A stretch of DNA of 64,000 bases from contig NZ_CP073745.1 of NCBI RefSeq assembly GCF_024397975.1, positions 3,374,501 through 3,438,500 of the forward strand, given 5' to 3'. Source of the stretch: Bacterioplanoides sp. SCSIO 12839. GTDB taxonomy: Bacteria; Pseudomonadota; Gammaproteobacteria; Pseudomonadales; Oceanobacteraceae. This document shows positions 26,627 through 35,294 of the stretch, in pieces. The notes beneath the pieces were generated by a model. That model saw nothing but the letters and a program-made list of their open reading frames with translations. It did not search any database and was not told the DNA's origin. Both the position numbers and the translations under genes were made by a program. Each line of letters opens with the position of its first letter. Position 1 is the first letter of the stretch.

Positions 26627-27355
26627 ATGACCTCGTCTTTATTTCAACTATCTCCATTAAATGCGCAGGTGTTGCGTTCATCGTTGCCGGTGATGTTTGG
26701 TTATTTACCGTTAGGCGCGGCTTTTGGTGTGTTATTCAGTGAGCTTGGCTACCACTGGTTGTGGGCCACCGCCATGAGTGTGTTTATTTTTGCCGGAGCC
26801 GCTCAGTTTCTGGTGGTGGGGTTATTGGCTAATCAGGCCTCATTAACCGAGATGGCTGTCGCCATTTTGCTGTTAAACTCGCGCCATATCTTTTATGGCT
26901 TATCGGTGATGAGCCACGTTAAAAACACCGGCTGGCGTCGGCTGTATCAGATTTTTGGTTTAACCGACGAAACCTTTTCGTTAATCACCTCAACGGTATT
27001 GCCGAAAGGCATCAATGCGGCACAGTTCCAGATTCGGATCACCGCCATTAATCAGTGTTATTGGATTCTCGGTTCTACAATCGGCGCCTGGCTCGGCAGC
27101 CAGCTGTCGTTCTCAACCGACGGCATCGCCTTTGTATTACCGGCGTTATTTATGGTGTTAACCATTGAGCAATTTAAACACCTGAAAGACATTCGTCCGT
27201 TTCTGGTGGCACTGGTGATTGGTGTTGGCACACTGGTATTCATCAGCCGCGAACATATGCTGCTGATCGCCATTCTGCTCAGCCTCAGCGTATTGATCAT
27301 GCAATATGCCGTGCGTGCACGTTCAGGCTCTGCACGCACGGAGGTGAAGTCATGA
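26627..27355 (+). CDS. azlC: AzlC-family branched-chain amino acid exporter, large subunit
   Basis: 242 residues, mostly hydrophobic with about six or seven helices. 'LPVMFGYLPLGAAFGVL', 'FIFAGAAQFLVVGLL' and 'NSRHIFYGLSV' are conserved in AzlC/YgaZ. With AzlD it forms an inner-membrane exporter of branched-chain amino acids (valine in E. coli YgaZH). Its stop overlaps the azlD start by four bases, a sign of translational coupling. The preceding MerR-methyltransferase could control it. Confidence 0.93.
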   Translation: MTSSLFQLSPLNAQVLRSSLPVMFGYLPLGAAFGVLFSELGYHWLWATAMSVFIFAGAAQFLVVGLLANQASLTEMAVAILLLNSRHIFYGLSVMSHVKNTGWRRLYQIFGLTDETFSLITSTVLPKGINAAQFQIRITAINQCYWILGSTIGAWLGSQLSFSTDGIAFVLPALFMVLTIEQFKHLKDIRPFLVALVIGVGTLVFISREHMLLIAILLSLSVLIMQYAVRARSGSARTEVKS

Positions 27356-27678
27356 ACGAATTCTGGTATCTCACCAGCGTTATTGCTGTGTTAGCTGGCA
27401 TCACCTTCTTCACCCGGGTATTGCCTTTTGTACTGTTGTATAAAGTGGCCGACCACCCGCTGCTGACTCATTTAGGCCGCTTTTTACCCGCCATGGTGAT
27501 GGTGTTATTGGTGGTGTATTCGTTTAAAAACGACGCGGCTATTTCGCTGGAATTTGCCCCGGAAATGGGCTGCTTATTATTGGTTGCCGCGTTGCACCTG
27601 GCGTTCCGCCAATCGCTGTTAAGCATTGTTGGCGGGACGGCGGTTTATATGGTGTTGGTGCAGATGGGGTTGGGCTAA
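27352..27678 (+). CDS. azlD: AzlD-family branched-chain amino acid exporter, small subunit
   Basis: 108 residues, four hydrophobic helices with the family motif 'TFFTRVLPFVLLYKVADHPL'. Small partner of AzlC (YgaH in E. coli). Overlaps azlC by four bases. Its last bases overlap the stop of the convergent restriction gene by four bases. Confidence 0.92.
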   Translation: MNEFWYLTSVIAVLAGITFFTRVLPFVLLYKVADHPLLTHLGRFLPAMVMVLLVVYSFKNDAAISLEFAPEMGCLLLVAALHLAFRQSLLSIVGGTAVYMVLVQMGLG

Positions 27679-28520
27679 ACCATCCCTAACTCGATTTCTC
27701 TGGCTCTATTTCTTAGCAGAGAATTGAAAGCTTCAGCTTCTATTGAATAATGCGCGCGTCGATGGCAATTCGGGCACAGAGCAATAACATTTAAAGGATG
27801 ATCAGGCCCCCCATCAGAAACTCTCGTAATATGATGACACTCTAAGTAAGGGCCAGATTTCGCTTTAAAAGGCGCCAAAGTAGAGCACCCTTCGCAATTG
27901 CCTTTTGCTCTACCCAAAACGTAATATCGAATTGCTTCAGAACGATAATAAATAGCTCTGATAGTTTCCTTTTGCCCCTTCATTTGAGGTAATGAGGCAA
28001 TAGAAACATCTCGTAATTCTTGAAGAGATTTTTTCTTTAATCTGGATTTAATAGATCCGGTTGAATATTCAGGCGAACTTTCCTGAACATGGTCAAATTT
28101 TCCCTGCTGGTTTCCAATTGAATCGATATACAAGTGAAAGACTAAAGCCTGCCTTGGGTCTCCATTTGTGTCAGGGCGAGTATCTATGTGATAACCAACG
28201 TATTCTGCAGTCCCAACAAATCTAACGTAGGATTTCTTAACGTATTCGAAAAGGTAAATATTTTTATTATTTTCGCGGTGATTTATTAGCGCTTTATTTC
28301 CACCAGAAAGTGACATATCTCCGTATTGGCCTTCTCCGGTATACCAAAATAATCCATCTGATTTGAACTCATCTTTGTACCCATGAGCTTCACCAGCGTC
28401 AGAAGTAAAAATGAAAATATAGGGTTGGTCCTTAGGAGTTGAAATTCCACCCTGGCGTTGCCCACCATATACGTCGTGGATCTCGCTGGATCTCTTATAA
28501 ACATGGCCAACTTCAAACAT
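27675..28520 (-). CDS. SRA-like/HNH endonuclease, putative type IV (modified-DNA) restriction enzyme
   Basis: 281 residues. N-terminal domain (about 1-150) with 'GGQRQGGISTPKDQPYIFIF' and 'FWYTGEGQYGDMSLSGGNKA' resembles the SRA-like domain of ScoMcrA/TagI-type enzymes, which flips and reads modified cytosine. C-terminal HNH domain (about 205-275): 'CEGC', 'LECHHITRVSDGG', 'NVIALCPNCHRRAHY', with both zinc cysteine pairs and the catalytic His. No methyltransferase partner is nearby, as expected for a modification-dependent nuclease. Gene and upstream spacer are clearly richer in AT than their neighbours, suggesting horizontal transfer. Two inverted repeats precede it. Target base is inferred. 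Confidence 0.82.
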   Translation of the reverse strand: MFEVGHVYKRSSEIHDVYGGQRQGGISTPKDQPYIFIFTSDAGEAHGYKDEFKSDGLFWYTGEGQYGDMSLSGGNKALINHRENNKNIYLFEYVKKSYVRFVGTAEYVGYHIDTRPDTNGDPRQALVFHLYIDSIGNQQGKFDHVQESSPEYSTGSIKSRLKKKSLQELRDVSIASLPQMKGQKETIRAIYYRSEAIRYYVLGRAKGNCEGCSTLAPFKAKSGPYLECHHITRVSDGGPDHPLNVIALCPNCHRRAHYSIEAEAFNSLLRNRAREIELGMV

Positions 28521-28560
28521 CTTATCTACTACTCCCTTAACCAGATAAATCTAAGCCACG

Positions 28561-28608
28561 AACTAGCCCTCAGCTAGTTATATATAAGTCAGTAGTATAA
28601 TGACTTAT
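28561..28608. promoter_or_regulatory. Two inverted repeats upstream of the SRA-HNH gene
   Basis: AACTAG-N7-CTAGTT (28561-28579) and ATAAGTCA-N9-TGACTTAT (28584-28608, spacer containing GTATAA) lie 41-88 bases before the restriction gene start. Paired dyads near a promoter suggest control by a dimeric repressor or controller protein. No controller gene is adjacent. Confidence 0.45.
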
Positions 28609-28907
28609 GAATCAGTAATAAATTCATAGATCCAAATCATCTCGCGCCACAAATATTCCCAACTTCCCCTCACCTTACCCACAAAGTTTTCCACAACACT
28701 GTTAAAATCCACAGTACTTTTCCCTCTTGACTTATACCCTCTGGCCACTTCCTACAAGCCACTGAAAAAGTTGAAGAAAACCCTTGCCACTACTGGCTTT
28801 TTATGAATTTTAGCGGCATTCAAACAAACGTTTATTTTTTCACCAATTTAACAAGCTAGCGCTCGTAGACTGGGCTAGCGACGTTTGCCCCAAAGTTATT
28901 CCCAATT

Positions 28908-28916
28908 TTATCCACA
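28908..28916 (+). promoter_or_regulatory. Consensus DnaA box with neighbouring near matches
   Basis: TTATCCACA is a perfect DnaA box. One-mismatch versions lie at 28675-28683 (TTACCCACA) and 28687-28695 (TTTTCCACA), and weaker ones at 28922-28930 (minus strand) and 28938-28946. DnaA binding, perhaps as a titration or regulatory site, is possible. Confidence 0.45.
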
Positions 28917-29096
28917 GAAATCATGGATAACTGTGAGTTTTCCACTTCAAGGTTGTTGCGGTTATCCCGTAACGACTTGAGGGATATACAGTTTTCGACA
29001 CTTTTGGTTCGTACGCGCGTGGCGACAGCAACACGTACGTACTGATACAATGCCAGCCAGTATTCTTAGCTAATGATTTGATGACGAGAGACTCCC

Positions 29097-30932
29097 ATGC
29101 CTGAGTATCGCTCCAAGACTTCTACCGGCGGTCGTAATATGGCCGGTGCCCGTGCGCTGTGGCGTGCAACCGGAATGAAAGATGATGACTTTTCCAAGCC
29201 GATTATTGCCGTTGCTAACTCCTTCACCCAGTTTGTTCCGGGTCACGTTCACCTGAAGGATATGGGCCAGTTAGTTGCCCGTGAGATCGAAAAAGCCGGT
29301 GGCGTAGCCAAAGAATTCAATACCATTGCGGTGGATGATGGCATCGCGATGGGCCACGACGGCATGCTGTACAGCCTGCCAAGCCGTGAAGTCATTGCCG
29401 ACTCGGTTGAATACATGGTGAACGCGCATTGTGCTGATGCCATTGTGTGTATTTCTAACTGCGACAAAATCACTCCGGGAATGTTGCTGGCGTCATTACG
29501 CCTGAATATCCCTGTGATCTTTGTTTCCGGCGGCCCGATGGAAGCTGGCAAAACCAAGCTGTCTGAGCACAAGCTGGATCTGGTTGATGCCATGGTGATT
29601 GCCGCAGACGATGACGCGTCTGACGAGAAAGTGGCCGAATATGAGCGCAGTGCCTGCCCTACCTGCGGTTCCTGTTCCGGTATGTTCACCGCTAACTCCA
29701 TGAACTGTTTAACCGAAGCGTTAGGTCTGGCACTGCCAGGTAACGGTTCGACCCTGGCGACCCACGCGGATCGCGAAAACCTGTTCTTAGAAGCGGGTCG
29801 TCGCATCGTTGAAAATGCCAAGCGCTATTATGAGCAAAACGACGAATCCGTTTTGCCACGAAATATCGCGAGCTTCAAAGCGTTCGAAAACGCCATGACG
29901 CTGGATATCGTGATGGGTGGTTCTACAAACACCATCCTGCACTTATTGGCAGCCGCTCAGGAAGCGGAACTGGACTTCGACCTGAAAGACATCGACCGCC
30001 TGTCTCGTGTTGTTCCTCAGTTATGTAAAGTGGCGCCAAACTCGCCGCTGTACCACATGGAAGACGTTCACCGCGCCGGTGGCATCTTCGGTATTCTGGG
30101 TGAAATCGATCGCGCTGGTTTATTACACAACGATCTGCCAACCGTTCACTCCAAAACCATGAAAGAAGCGCTGGATAAGTGGGACATCATGCGTAACCCG
30201 TCACCAGAGGTGATTGAGTTCTTCCGCGCCGGTCCTGCGGGTATTCCAACACAAACCGCATTCAGCCAGAGCACCCGCTACCCAACGGTTGATGGCGACC
30301 GTGAAAATGGTTGTATCCGTTCGATTGAACACGCCTACTCGAAAGAAGGCGGCCTGGCGGTTCTGTACGGCAACATCGCGTTAGACGGCTGTGTGGTGAA
30401 AACCGCCGGTGTGGATGAGTCGATTCTGGTATTCCATGGTAAAGCCAAGATCTTCGAATCTCAGGACAGCGCCGTAGCTGGCATCCTGGCCGACGAAGTG
30501 AAAGAAGGCGATATCGTGATCATCCGTTACGAAGGCCCGAAAGGTGGCCCGGGCATGCAGGAAATGCTGTACCCAACCTCTTACCTGAAATCCAAAGGTC
30601 TGGGCAAAGCCTGTGCGCTGTTAACCGACGGACGTTTCTCCGGTGGTACTTCCGGTCTGTCGATTGGTCACTGCTCTCCGGAAGCGGCTTCCGGTGGTGC
30701 CATTGGTCTGCTGGAAGAAGGTGATGACATCATCATCGATATCCCGAACCGCAGCATCAATGTACAGCTGAGTGACGAAGAATTAGCGACTCGTCGTACC
30801 GCACGCGATGCCAAAGGCTGGAAGCCTGCGGAAGAGCGTCCACGCAAAGTAAGCACCGCATTGAAGGTATACGCCAAATTCGCCACTTCTGCCGATAAAG
30901 GTGCCGTTCGCGATAAGTCCCTGCTGGATTAA
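29097..30932 (+). CDS. ilvD: Dihydroxy-acid dehydratase
   Basis: 611 residues (E. coli 616). It dehydrates 2,3-dihydroxy-isovalerate and 2,3-dihydroxy-3-methylvalerate in valine, leucine and isoleucine synthesis, using a [4Fe-4S] cluster. Cluster and metal ligands are visible in '[12 protein letters not shown]' (Cys near 123), '[19 protein letters not shown]' (about 194-212), with '[11 protein letters not shown]' and '[16 protein letters not shown]' completing the signature. ATG start. A strong terminator follows, so it is monocistronic, unlike E. coli ilvGMEDA. Confidence 0.97.
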   Translation: MPEYRSKTSTGGRNMAGARALWRATGMKDDDFSKPIIAVANSFTQFVPGHVHLKDMGQLVAREIEKAGGVAKEFNTIAVDDGIAMGHDGMLYSLPSREVIADSVEYMVNAHCADAIVCISNCDKITPGMLLASLRLNIPVIFVSGGPMEAGKTKLSEHKLDLVDAMVIAADDDASDEKVAEYERSACPTCGSCSGMFTANSMNCLTEALGLALPGNGSTLATHADRENLFLEAGRRIVENAKRYYEQNDESVLPRNIASFKAFENAMTLDIVMGGSTNTILHLLAAAQEAELDFDLKDIDRLSRVVPQLCKVAPNSPLYHMEDVHRAGGIFGILGEIDRAGLLHNDLPTVHSKTMKEALDKWDIMRNPSPEVIEFFRAGPAGIPTQTAFSQSTRYPTVDGDRENGCIRSIEHAYSKEGGLAVLYGNIALDGCVVKTAGVDESILVFHGKAKIFESQDSAVAGILADEVKEGDIVIIRYEGPKGGPGMQEMLYPTSYLKSKGLGKACALLTDGRFSGGTSGLSIGHCSPEAASGGAIGLLEEGDDIIIDIPNRSINVQLSDEELATRRTARDAKGWKPAEERPRKVSTALKVYAKFATSADKGAVRDKSLLD

Positions 30933-30948
30933 TTCCTGCAGCTTTCCT

Positions 30949-30982
30949 AAACTAACCGCGTCATCTGGCGCGGTTAGTTTTC
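30949..30982 (+). terminator. Rho-independent terminator of ilvD
   Basis: 12-bp perfect stem AAACTAACCGCG / CGCGGTTAGTTT with an eight-base loop and T-tail, 17 bases after the ilvD stop. Confidence 0.88.
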
Positions 30983-31049
30983 CGGATTGTTATTTTTTAT
31001 CCTTCCCCTTCAATTCTGATCGCGCTCTTTTATTTGTAATGAGCCCGAT

Positions 31050-32384
31050 ATGTTTTCCAGAAATATTCTTTTCCTTTCCGTTATCAGTGCCGCACTGCTG
31101 TTCAGTGGCTGTGCCAACAAACAAATTGCCAATCAGGCGGAAGTTGATTCTGCCGCCAATGAAAAAGTCGAACAATTCCTTGGTGATAATGAGCGAGCTT
31201 TAAACGATGCCGAGCTGGCTTATAAAAAAGCCAAACAAGCTGAGCTGGATTTTTATGCGCCCTTACATATGGAGCAGATCCACAACACATTAAAATCAGC
31301 CCAGTCGCTGGAACTTGAAGGCAAACAGCAAGAGTCCATTCAGGCTTGCGCCAAAGTGGTTGCGCTTGCGGAAGCTGGCTTAAAAAACAAGCAAAAAACA
31401 GAAGCCTTATTACCTGAGTTAATTCAACAGAAAGACGTGCTGGCAGAAATTAAGTCGGAGCGTATCGTCCCTAAGCAATACAAAGCCGGCATTGAAGCAT
31501 TCAAAGAGCTGATTCATTTAATTGAAGCTGGTGAAGACGCACAAGTTGGCAAAGCCTCTCAATCGGTATTGGCCGAGCTGAAAGACATCGAACTGAATAC
31601 CATGCTGGAAAAACACTGGCAGCCAGCCCGTGACACGCTGGACAAAGCCGACAACGAAGATGCCGACTCCAATGCTAAAAAGACCTTCGACTATGCCGAA
31701 ACCCTGGTTGAACAGAATGAAAAGCTGATTCGTCAAAACTATACCGATCGCGACCTGGTCGCGAAAGCCGGAAAAGACGCCCTGCGTGCAGCACAACATG
31801 CGCTGTATATTGGCCGGGAGGTGACGGTGTTATTTCAGATGAATAAAACCCGTGCAGAAGAAGCGGCACTGGGCTTTGAAGACCATTTAAACAATATTGG
31901 CAGCGCATTAAAGGCGGATGATTTACGCCATATGTCGCTTGAAGATCAGACACTGGCACTGAAGCAACTCGCAGCAGAACAGGAGAGACGTATTGCTGCG
32001 CGTTATCAAAAGCAGATTGCCGAACTGGAAGCTTATATTGATGGTATAAAAAAGCCGTCTCCTGCTCAAAAGTCGCTTCCTGTTGCAATGCCAACTGCAA
32101 CGGTTGTTGAAGAACCAACAGTGACTGAAGAACCGGTAGTAACTGAAGAGCCAGCAGTGACCGAAGAACCAACAGTGACCCAAGAACCAACAGTGACTGA
32201 AGAGCCAGCAGTCGCTGAAGAACCTGCAGTGGCTGAAGAGCCAGTAGTTACTGAAGAACCGGCTGTCATTGAAGAACCAGTAGTCACCGATGAGCCAGCT
32301 GTTACTGAAGAACCGGCCGTCACTGAAGAACCGGCAGTTACTGAGGAACCAGCTTCTCCGCCGCAAACAGACAACGAAGCCTGA
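31050..32384 (+). CDS. Lipoprotein with helical body and hexapeptide-repeat tail
   Basis: 444 residues. Signal peptide with lipobox 'LLFSGC' (Cys near 20) marks a lipoprotein; Ala at +2 suggests outer-membrane sorting. Residues about 30-335 are almost entirely charged helix, likely coiled coil (DUF4398-like pattern near the N-terminus, 'ALNDAELAYKKAKQAEL'). The C-terminus (about 354-435) is about 13 copies of an acidic Pro-containing hexamer, EEP(A/V/T)VT, ending 'SPPQTDNEA'. Such rigid acidic Pro repeats often span the periplasm or project outward. Function unknown; it stands alone between two terminators. Confidence 0.8.
   Translation: MFSRNILFLSVISAALLFSGCANKQIANQAEVDSAANEKVEQFLGDNERALNDAELAYKKAKQAELDFYAPLHMEQIHNTLKSAQSLELEGKQQESIQACAKVVALAEAGLKNKQKTEALLPELIQQKDVLAEIKSERIVPKQYKAGIEAFKELIHLIEAGEDAQVGKASQSVLAELKDIELNTMLEKHWQPARDTLDKADNEDADSNAKKTFDYAETLVEQNEKLIRQNYTDRDLVAKAGKDALRAAQHALYIGREVTVLFQMNKTRAEEAALGFEDHLNNIGSALKADDLRHMSLEDQTLALKQLAAEQERRIAARYQKQIAELEAYIDGIKKPSPAQKSLPVAMPTATVVEEPTVTEEPVVTEEPAVTEEPTVTQEPTVTEEPAVAEEPAVAEEPVVTEEPAVIEEPVVTDEPAVTEEPAVTEEPAVTEEPASPPQTDNEA
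32109..32354 (+). repeat. 18-bp coding tandem repeat (EEPxVT units)
   Basis: About 13.7 imperfect copies of an 18-base unit of the type GAAGAACCAGCAGTNACT encode the hexapeptide tail of the lipoprotein. Third-position variation shows age, but adjacent identical peptides (the last three EEPAVT units) suggest continuing expansion or contraction. Confidence 0.88.
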
Positions 32385-32406
32385 TGATACAAAATCAGAT
32401 TCTGCG

Positions 32407-32440
32407 GCCGATACTGACACGCATCAGTATCGGCTTTTTT
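32407..32440 (+). terminator. Rho-independent terminator of the repeat lipoprotein gene
   Basis: 11-bp perfect stem GCCGATACTGA / TCAGTATCGGC, six-base loop, followed by TTTTTT. Confidence 0.92.
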
Positions 32441-32509
32441 ATTGATTGCGGTCTGGGGAGTGCACGCGTAGGGTAGGAAACGAGTCAATAAAAACAAGGA
32501 ATACCCCCT

Positions 32510-32755
32510 ATGCCTTATCGCCCGGAAATTGTCGATGAATTAAATCTGCTGGTGAAATTTGATCGTCACTCCAGCATGCAGACCGGTATCAAAGTTCATC
32601 ATGATGCCGCACCCGAAATGATTGCTGCGGCTAAACGTTTATTCGATAAAGGCCTGGTATCACAAACCGATGGCGGTTATTTAACGGATCGTGGTGTTGA
32701 GTTGGCTGAAAAAGCACACGATCTGGTGAATGCACTGGATGTCAAAAACACCTGA
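32510..32755 (+). CDS. TIGR02647-family small protein
   Basis: 81 residues. 'YRPEIVDELNLLVKFD', 'GIKVHHDAAPEMIAAAKRLF' and 'GGYLTDRGVELAEKA' match the TIGR02647 family of small, probably DNA-binding proteins in Pseudomonas, Shewanella and relatives. The C-terminal half looks like a winged helix ('LTDRG' wing). AAGGA precedes the ATG. Function not established; single gene. Confidence 0.82.
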   Translation: MPYRPEIVDELNLLVKFDRHSSMQTGIKVHHDAAPEMIAAAKRLFDKGLVSQTDGGYLTDRGVELAEKAHDLVNALDVKNT

Positions 32756-32766
32756 TTCATTGGGCT

Positions 32767-32809
32767 TTTGCATTCTGCAACCACCTTCGGAACCATTGCA
32801 GAATGCAAA
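32767..32809. repeat. 14-bp perfect inverted repeat after the TIGR02647 gene
   Basis: TTTGCATTCTGCAA and TTGCAGAATGCAAA with a 15-base loop, 11 bases after the stop codon. It lacks a T-run, so it could be an mRNA-stabilising hairpin or a weak terminator. Confidence 0.5.
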
Positions 32810-32924
32810 CTCAAATCGCAAAAAAGCATGCCTTATAATCTATCTTTTTCTTAAAAATCATTACTTTACAAAGCTGGTATAAACCCTGCTGAGTCACAGT
32901 ATTCGCCCTTACCGGAGAGTCGCT

Positions 32925-33446
32925 GTGAACTTATCAAACCCCATCCGTTTCCATACTCTGCTGTTATTTACCGCCATCAGCCTGACCGGCTGCGGAGGTG
33001 GCGGTTCTGGTGGCAGTGGTTCCGCCCCTGCCGATACATCTCAGAACCCTGTAACGACACCTTCGACACCAGTCACTACACCAGACCAGCCTGCTGACAA
33101 CCTCAGCCTGGATGTGCCTGCTGATTTTGATTACGACATGAACCAGGATGTCACGCTCCGTATTCAGGTGTTGGATCACAACGGTAACCCGGGCAAACAC
33201 ATTGCCGTCACCATCAGTGAGCCACTTACATTTGCACTCAGTCCGGTTGAAGACCCTGTGCCACAACCTGCCCCACTCAGTAGTGTGGTCAGCCGTGGAC
33301 AAACCAATGCCCAGGGTTATTTTGAACAAACTATCCGCCTGCCAGGGCACCTCGATAAAGTCCGGGTTCAGGTATCACAATTAGGCATCGAAAATGTTGC
33401 CGTTCTCGATATTAATTCCGCCACCGTATTCCACGAGTTTAAGTGA
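32925..33446 (+). CDS. Lipoprotein with Ig-like domain
   Basis: 173 residues, GTG start with GGAG upstream. Signal peptide ends in lipobox 'SLTGC' followed by a Gly/Ser-rich linker and a Pro/Thr-rich stretch (about 30-58), then a beta-rich domain (about 60-165) resembling bacterial Ig-like repeats ('VTLRIQVLDHNGNPGKHIAV', 'TNAQGYFEQTIRLPG'). Gly after the +1 Cys suggests the outer membrane. Eight bases separate its stop from the next start, so it is cotranscribed with the LruC-domain gene, probably its surface anchor or partner. Confidence 0.8.
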   Translation: MNLSNPIRFHTLLLFTAISLTGCGGGGSGGSGSAPADTSQNPVTTPSTPVTTPDQPADNLSLDVPADFDYDMNQDVTLRIQVLDHNGNPGKHIAVTISEPLTFALSPVEDPVPQPAPLSSVVSRGQTNAQGYFEQTIRLPGHLDKVRVQVSQLGIENVAVLDINSATVFHEFK

Positions 33447-33453
33447 GGTCATT

Positions 33454-35091
33454 ATGAATCGTTTTATTCAATACAGTTTGGCACTCTCCGCTCTGAGTAC
33501 GCTGCCATCAAACACTCAGGCATGGGATTATGCATTAGGGGATTACAACGGTAATTACAGTTACAGCGGCATTCCATTAGCCATGGATGACGATATTCCG
33601 GTTTCTTCTGAATTATTAAATAAAATTTCAACCGCTTTGCCTGAAGGCAGAGATATTACTCTGACCAACCCAGATTATATTTCTGATGATAGTGGTGCCA
33701 ATATCCATGTGATCGAAACCGGCGAAGTGTTTGTCACCTTTTTGCATGAAGGTGCGGGTTATCGGAATGGTTTTGGCTACTTCACTTATACCGGAGATAC
33801 CCCAACCAGCCGCGATGACATTAATGAAATTGTTTTATTACCCAATGCCTCTTATTTTTATAGCGGCGGCGACAGTAATGGCATGCGTGTGGGCGATACC
33901 ATCAGCTTAGGTACTCACCAAGCCGGCACTAAGATTGGCTTTTTTGTTATTGCAAATGGCTTTACGCCTTATCACGGTATTAAACCCTGGCAGAGTCAGG
34001 ACTGGATTTTTTATACTATTAAAGATCTCAACGCTGAAAATATCGATGAGTTAAAAGCACACACCGTCATGTTGTACGATGACGAAAGTGGCAATATTGT
34101 GCTCGGCCTGGAAGATATATTAAGAACCCACCGAAGCTGCGACCAAGACTTCAATGACATTATGTTTATGGTTTCAGCAACGCCATCAACAGCGATCGAT
34201 CACAGTATTATTCATGAACTACCAGAAAACCTGGACAGTGATAACGATGGCGTTTTGGATGCCAACGACGATTATCCGAACGACAGTGAACGCGCTTTTG
34301 ATGTGTTTTACCCCAGCGAAGAAGGTCAGGGAACGTTAGCGTTCGAAGATAACTGGCCAAATGAAGGCGATTACGATCTCAATGACCTGGTAGTGAAATA
34401 CCGCTATAAAGAGACACGTAACAGCCTTGGACGTATCAAAGACATAAACGTCGATTACACCTTCACCGCGCGTGGCGCATCACGAGCCAATGGTTTTGCA
34501 TTAGCGCTGAACAGCATTTCATCCGATGTAGGCTACAGTGCCAGCCTGAGCGTTAATCATAGCGAGGATGAAGCCATCAGCAGTGAAACCGGCAGCTCTC
34601 ACCTGAATTTTGTGGTGGTGAGTAATACCGAGACCATTATGCCAACGCCAGCCGGTTGCCAGTTTTATAACACCGACAGTGATTGCCCGCTCAACCCGGA
34701 AATTCCGGCCGGTTTAAGCATCACGTTTGATGATGCGAAAACCCGGAGCCAGATGGGCAATGCACCTTATAACCCTTATATTTTCGCCACCTTTGATCGT
34801 GGCCGCGAAGTGCACTTGCCCAATCATCACCCATCATCACGTGCCGACCAAAACCGTTTTGGCCAGGGTGATGATGATTCCAATCTGTATGACTTCAGTA
34901 AAACCTATAAAACATCAGACAGTATGCCGTGGGCGTTAAATATGCCTTACAGCTGGCTGCACCCAACGTCCGGAGACAATATCGTCAATGTATATGCTGA
35001 CTATCGCCAGTGGGCAGAAAGCGGCGGTTTAACCTCCAGCGATTGGTATACCAAAAATTATAATTCCAACCGCGTGTACATTGGTGAATAA
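33454..35091 (+). CDS. Exported LruC-domain/DUF4114-type protein
   Basis: 545 residues. Signal peptide 'MNRFIQYSLALSALSTLPSN' with cleavage after 'TQA'. A middle DUF4114-like region ends in 'GNIVLGLEDILRTHRSCDQD' (about 207-226); then a calcium-type Asp-rich linker ('DSDNDGVLDANDDYPND') leads into an LruC domain (about 285-535; 'DYDLNDLVVKYRY'). LruC proteins are secreted or surface proteins of unknown role. ATG 33454 with GAGG upstream is chosen over a longer frame that would overlap the lipoprotein gene and lose the signal peptide. Confidence 0.85.
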   Translation: MNRFIQYSLALSALSTLPSNTQAWDYALGDYNGNYSYSGIPLAMDDDIPVSSELLNKISTALPEGRDITLTNPDYISDDSGANIHVIETGEVFVTFLHEGAGYRNGFGYFTYTGDTPTSRDDINEIVLLPNASYFYSGGDSNGMRVGDTISLGTHQAGTKIGFFVIANGFTPYHGIKPWQSQDWIFYTIKDLNAENIDELKAHTVMLYDDESGNIVLGLEDILRTHRSCDQDFNDIMFMVSATPSTAIDHSIIHELPENLDSDNDGVLDANDDYPNDSERAFDVFYPSEEGQGTLAFEDNWPNEGDYDLNDLVVKYRYKETRNSLGRIKDINVDYTFTARGASRANGFALALNSISSDVGYSASLSVNHSEDEAISSETGSSHLNFVVVSNTETIMPTPAGCQFYNTDSDCPLNPEIPAGLSITFDDAKTRSQMGNAPYNPYIFATFDRGREVHLPNHHPSSRADQNRFGQGDDDSNLYDFSKTYKTSDSMPWALNMPYSWLHPTSGDNIVNVYADYRQWAESGGLTSSDWYTKNYNSNRVYIGE

Positions 35092-35129
35092 CAAATTGAT
35101 CTGTCCATAAGTTTTTTAGCACCCTGCCC

Positions 35130-35169
35130 AACCGGTTACTTCTGAGGAGCAGAAGCTAACCGGTTTTTT
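35130..35169 (+). terminator. Rho-independent terminator of the LruC operon
   Basis: AACCGGTTACTTCTG pairs with CAGAAGCTAACCGGTT (one bulged base), followed by TTTTTT. Confidence 0.88.
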
Positions 35170-35195
35170 GTGTGAAAAGATCAACCCATACAAAC

Positions 35196-35221
35196 AAAAA
35201 AAGCCGGAGCAAAGCTCCGGC
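35196..35221 (-). terminator. Rho-independent terminator for the minus-strand PF10118 gene
   Basis: GCCGGAGC / GCTCCGGC stem with three-base loop; on the minus strand it is followed by TTTTTTT. Confidence 0.85.
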
Positions 35222-35294
35222 AAAATGAGTCATACACACTCAACTTTTCTAAGACCTGACTCTATTAAGTCATCAGACTAATACGATCTGACCT

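Larger units (their letters stand above)
28521..29096. other. 576-bp AT-rich spacer with operator-like repeats and DnaA-box-like sites
   Basis: No credible ORF. Left part holds the promoter region of the SRA-HNH gene with two inverted repeats. The middle and right parts contain one perfect DnaA box and several near matches, plus a direct repeat GCTAGCG (28855-28861 and 28874-28880). The last 50 bases lead into ilvD. No IlvY- or attenuator-like leader peptide could be recognised. Confidence 0.6.

Noticed and set aside
28640..29000. Chromosomal origin of replication
   Set aside because: Only one perfect DnaA box, no AT-rich 13-mers in ordered repeats, and no dnaA, gidA or rpmH nearby.
31923..32497. 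Minus-strand ORFs with repeated Gly/Ser/Thr/Val or Phe/Trp/Cys peptides
   Set aside because: They are shadows of the 18-bp coding repeat in the lipoprotein; any frame over such a repeat stays open and looks repetitive.
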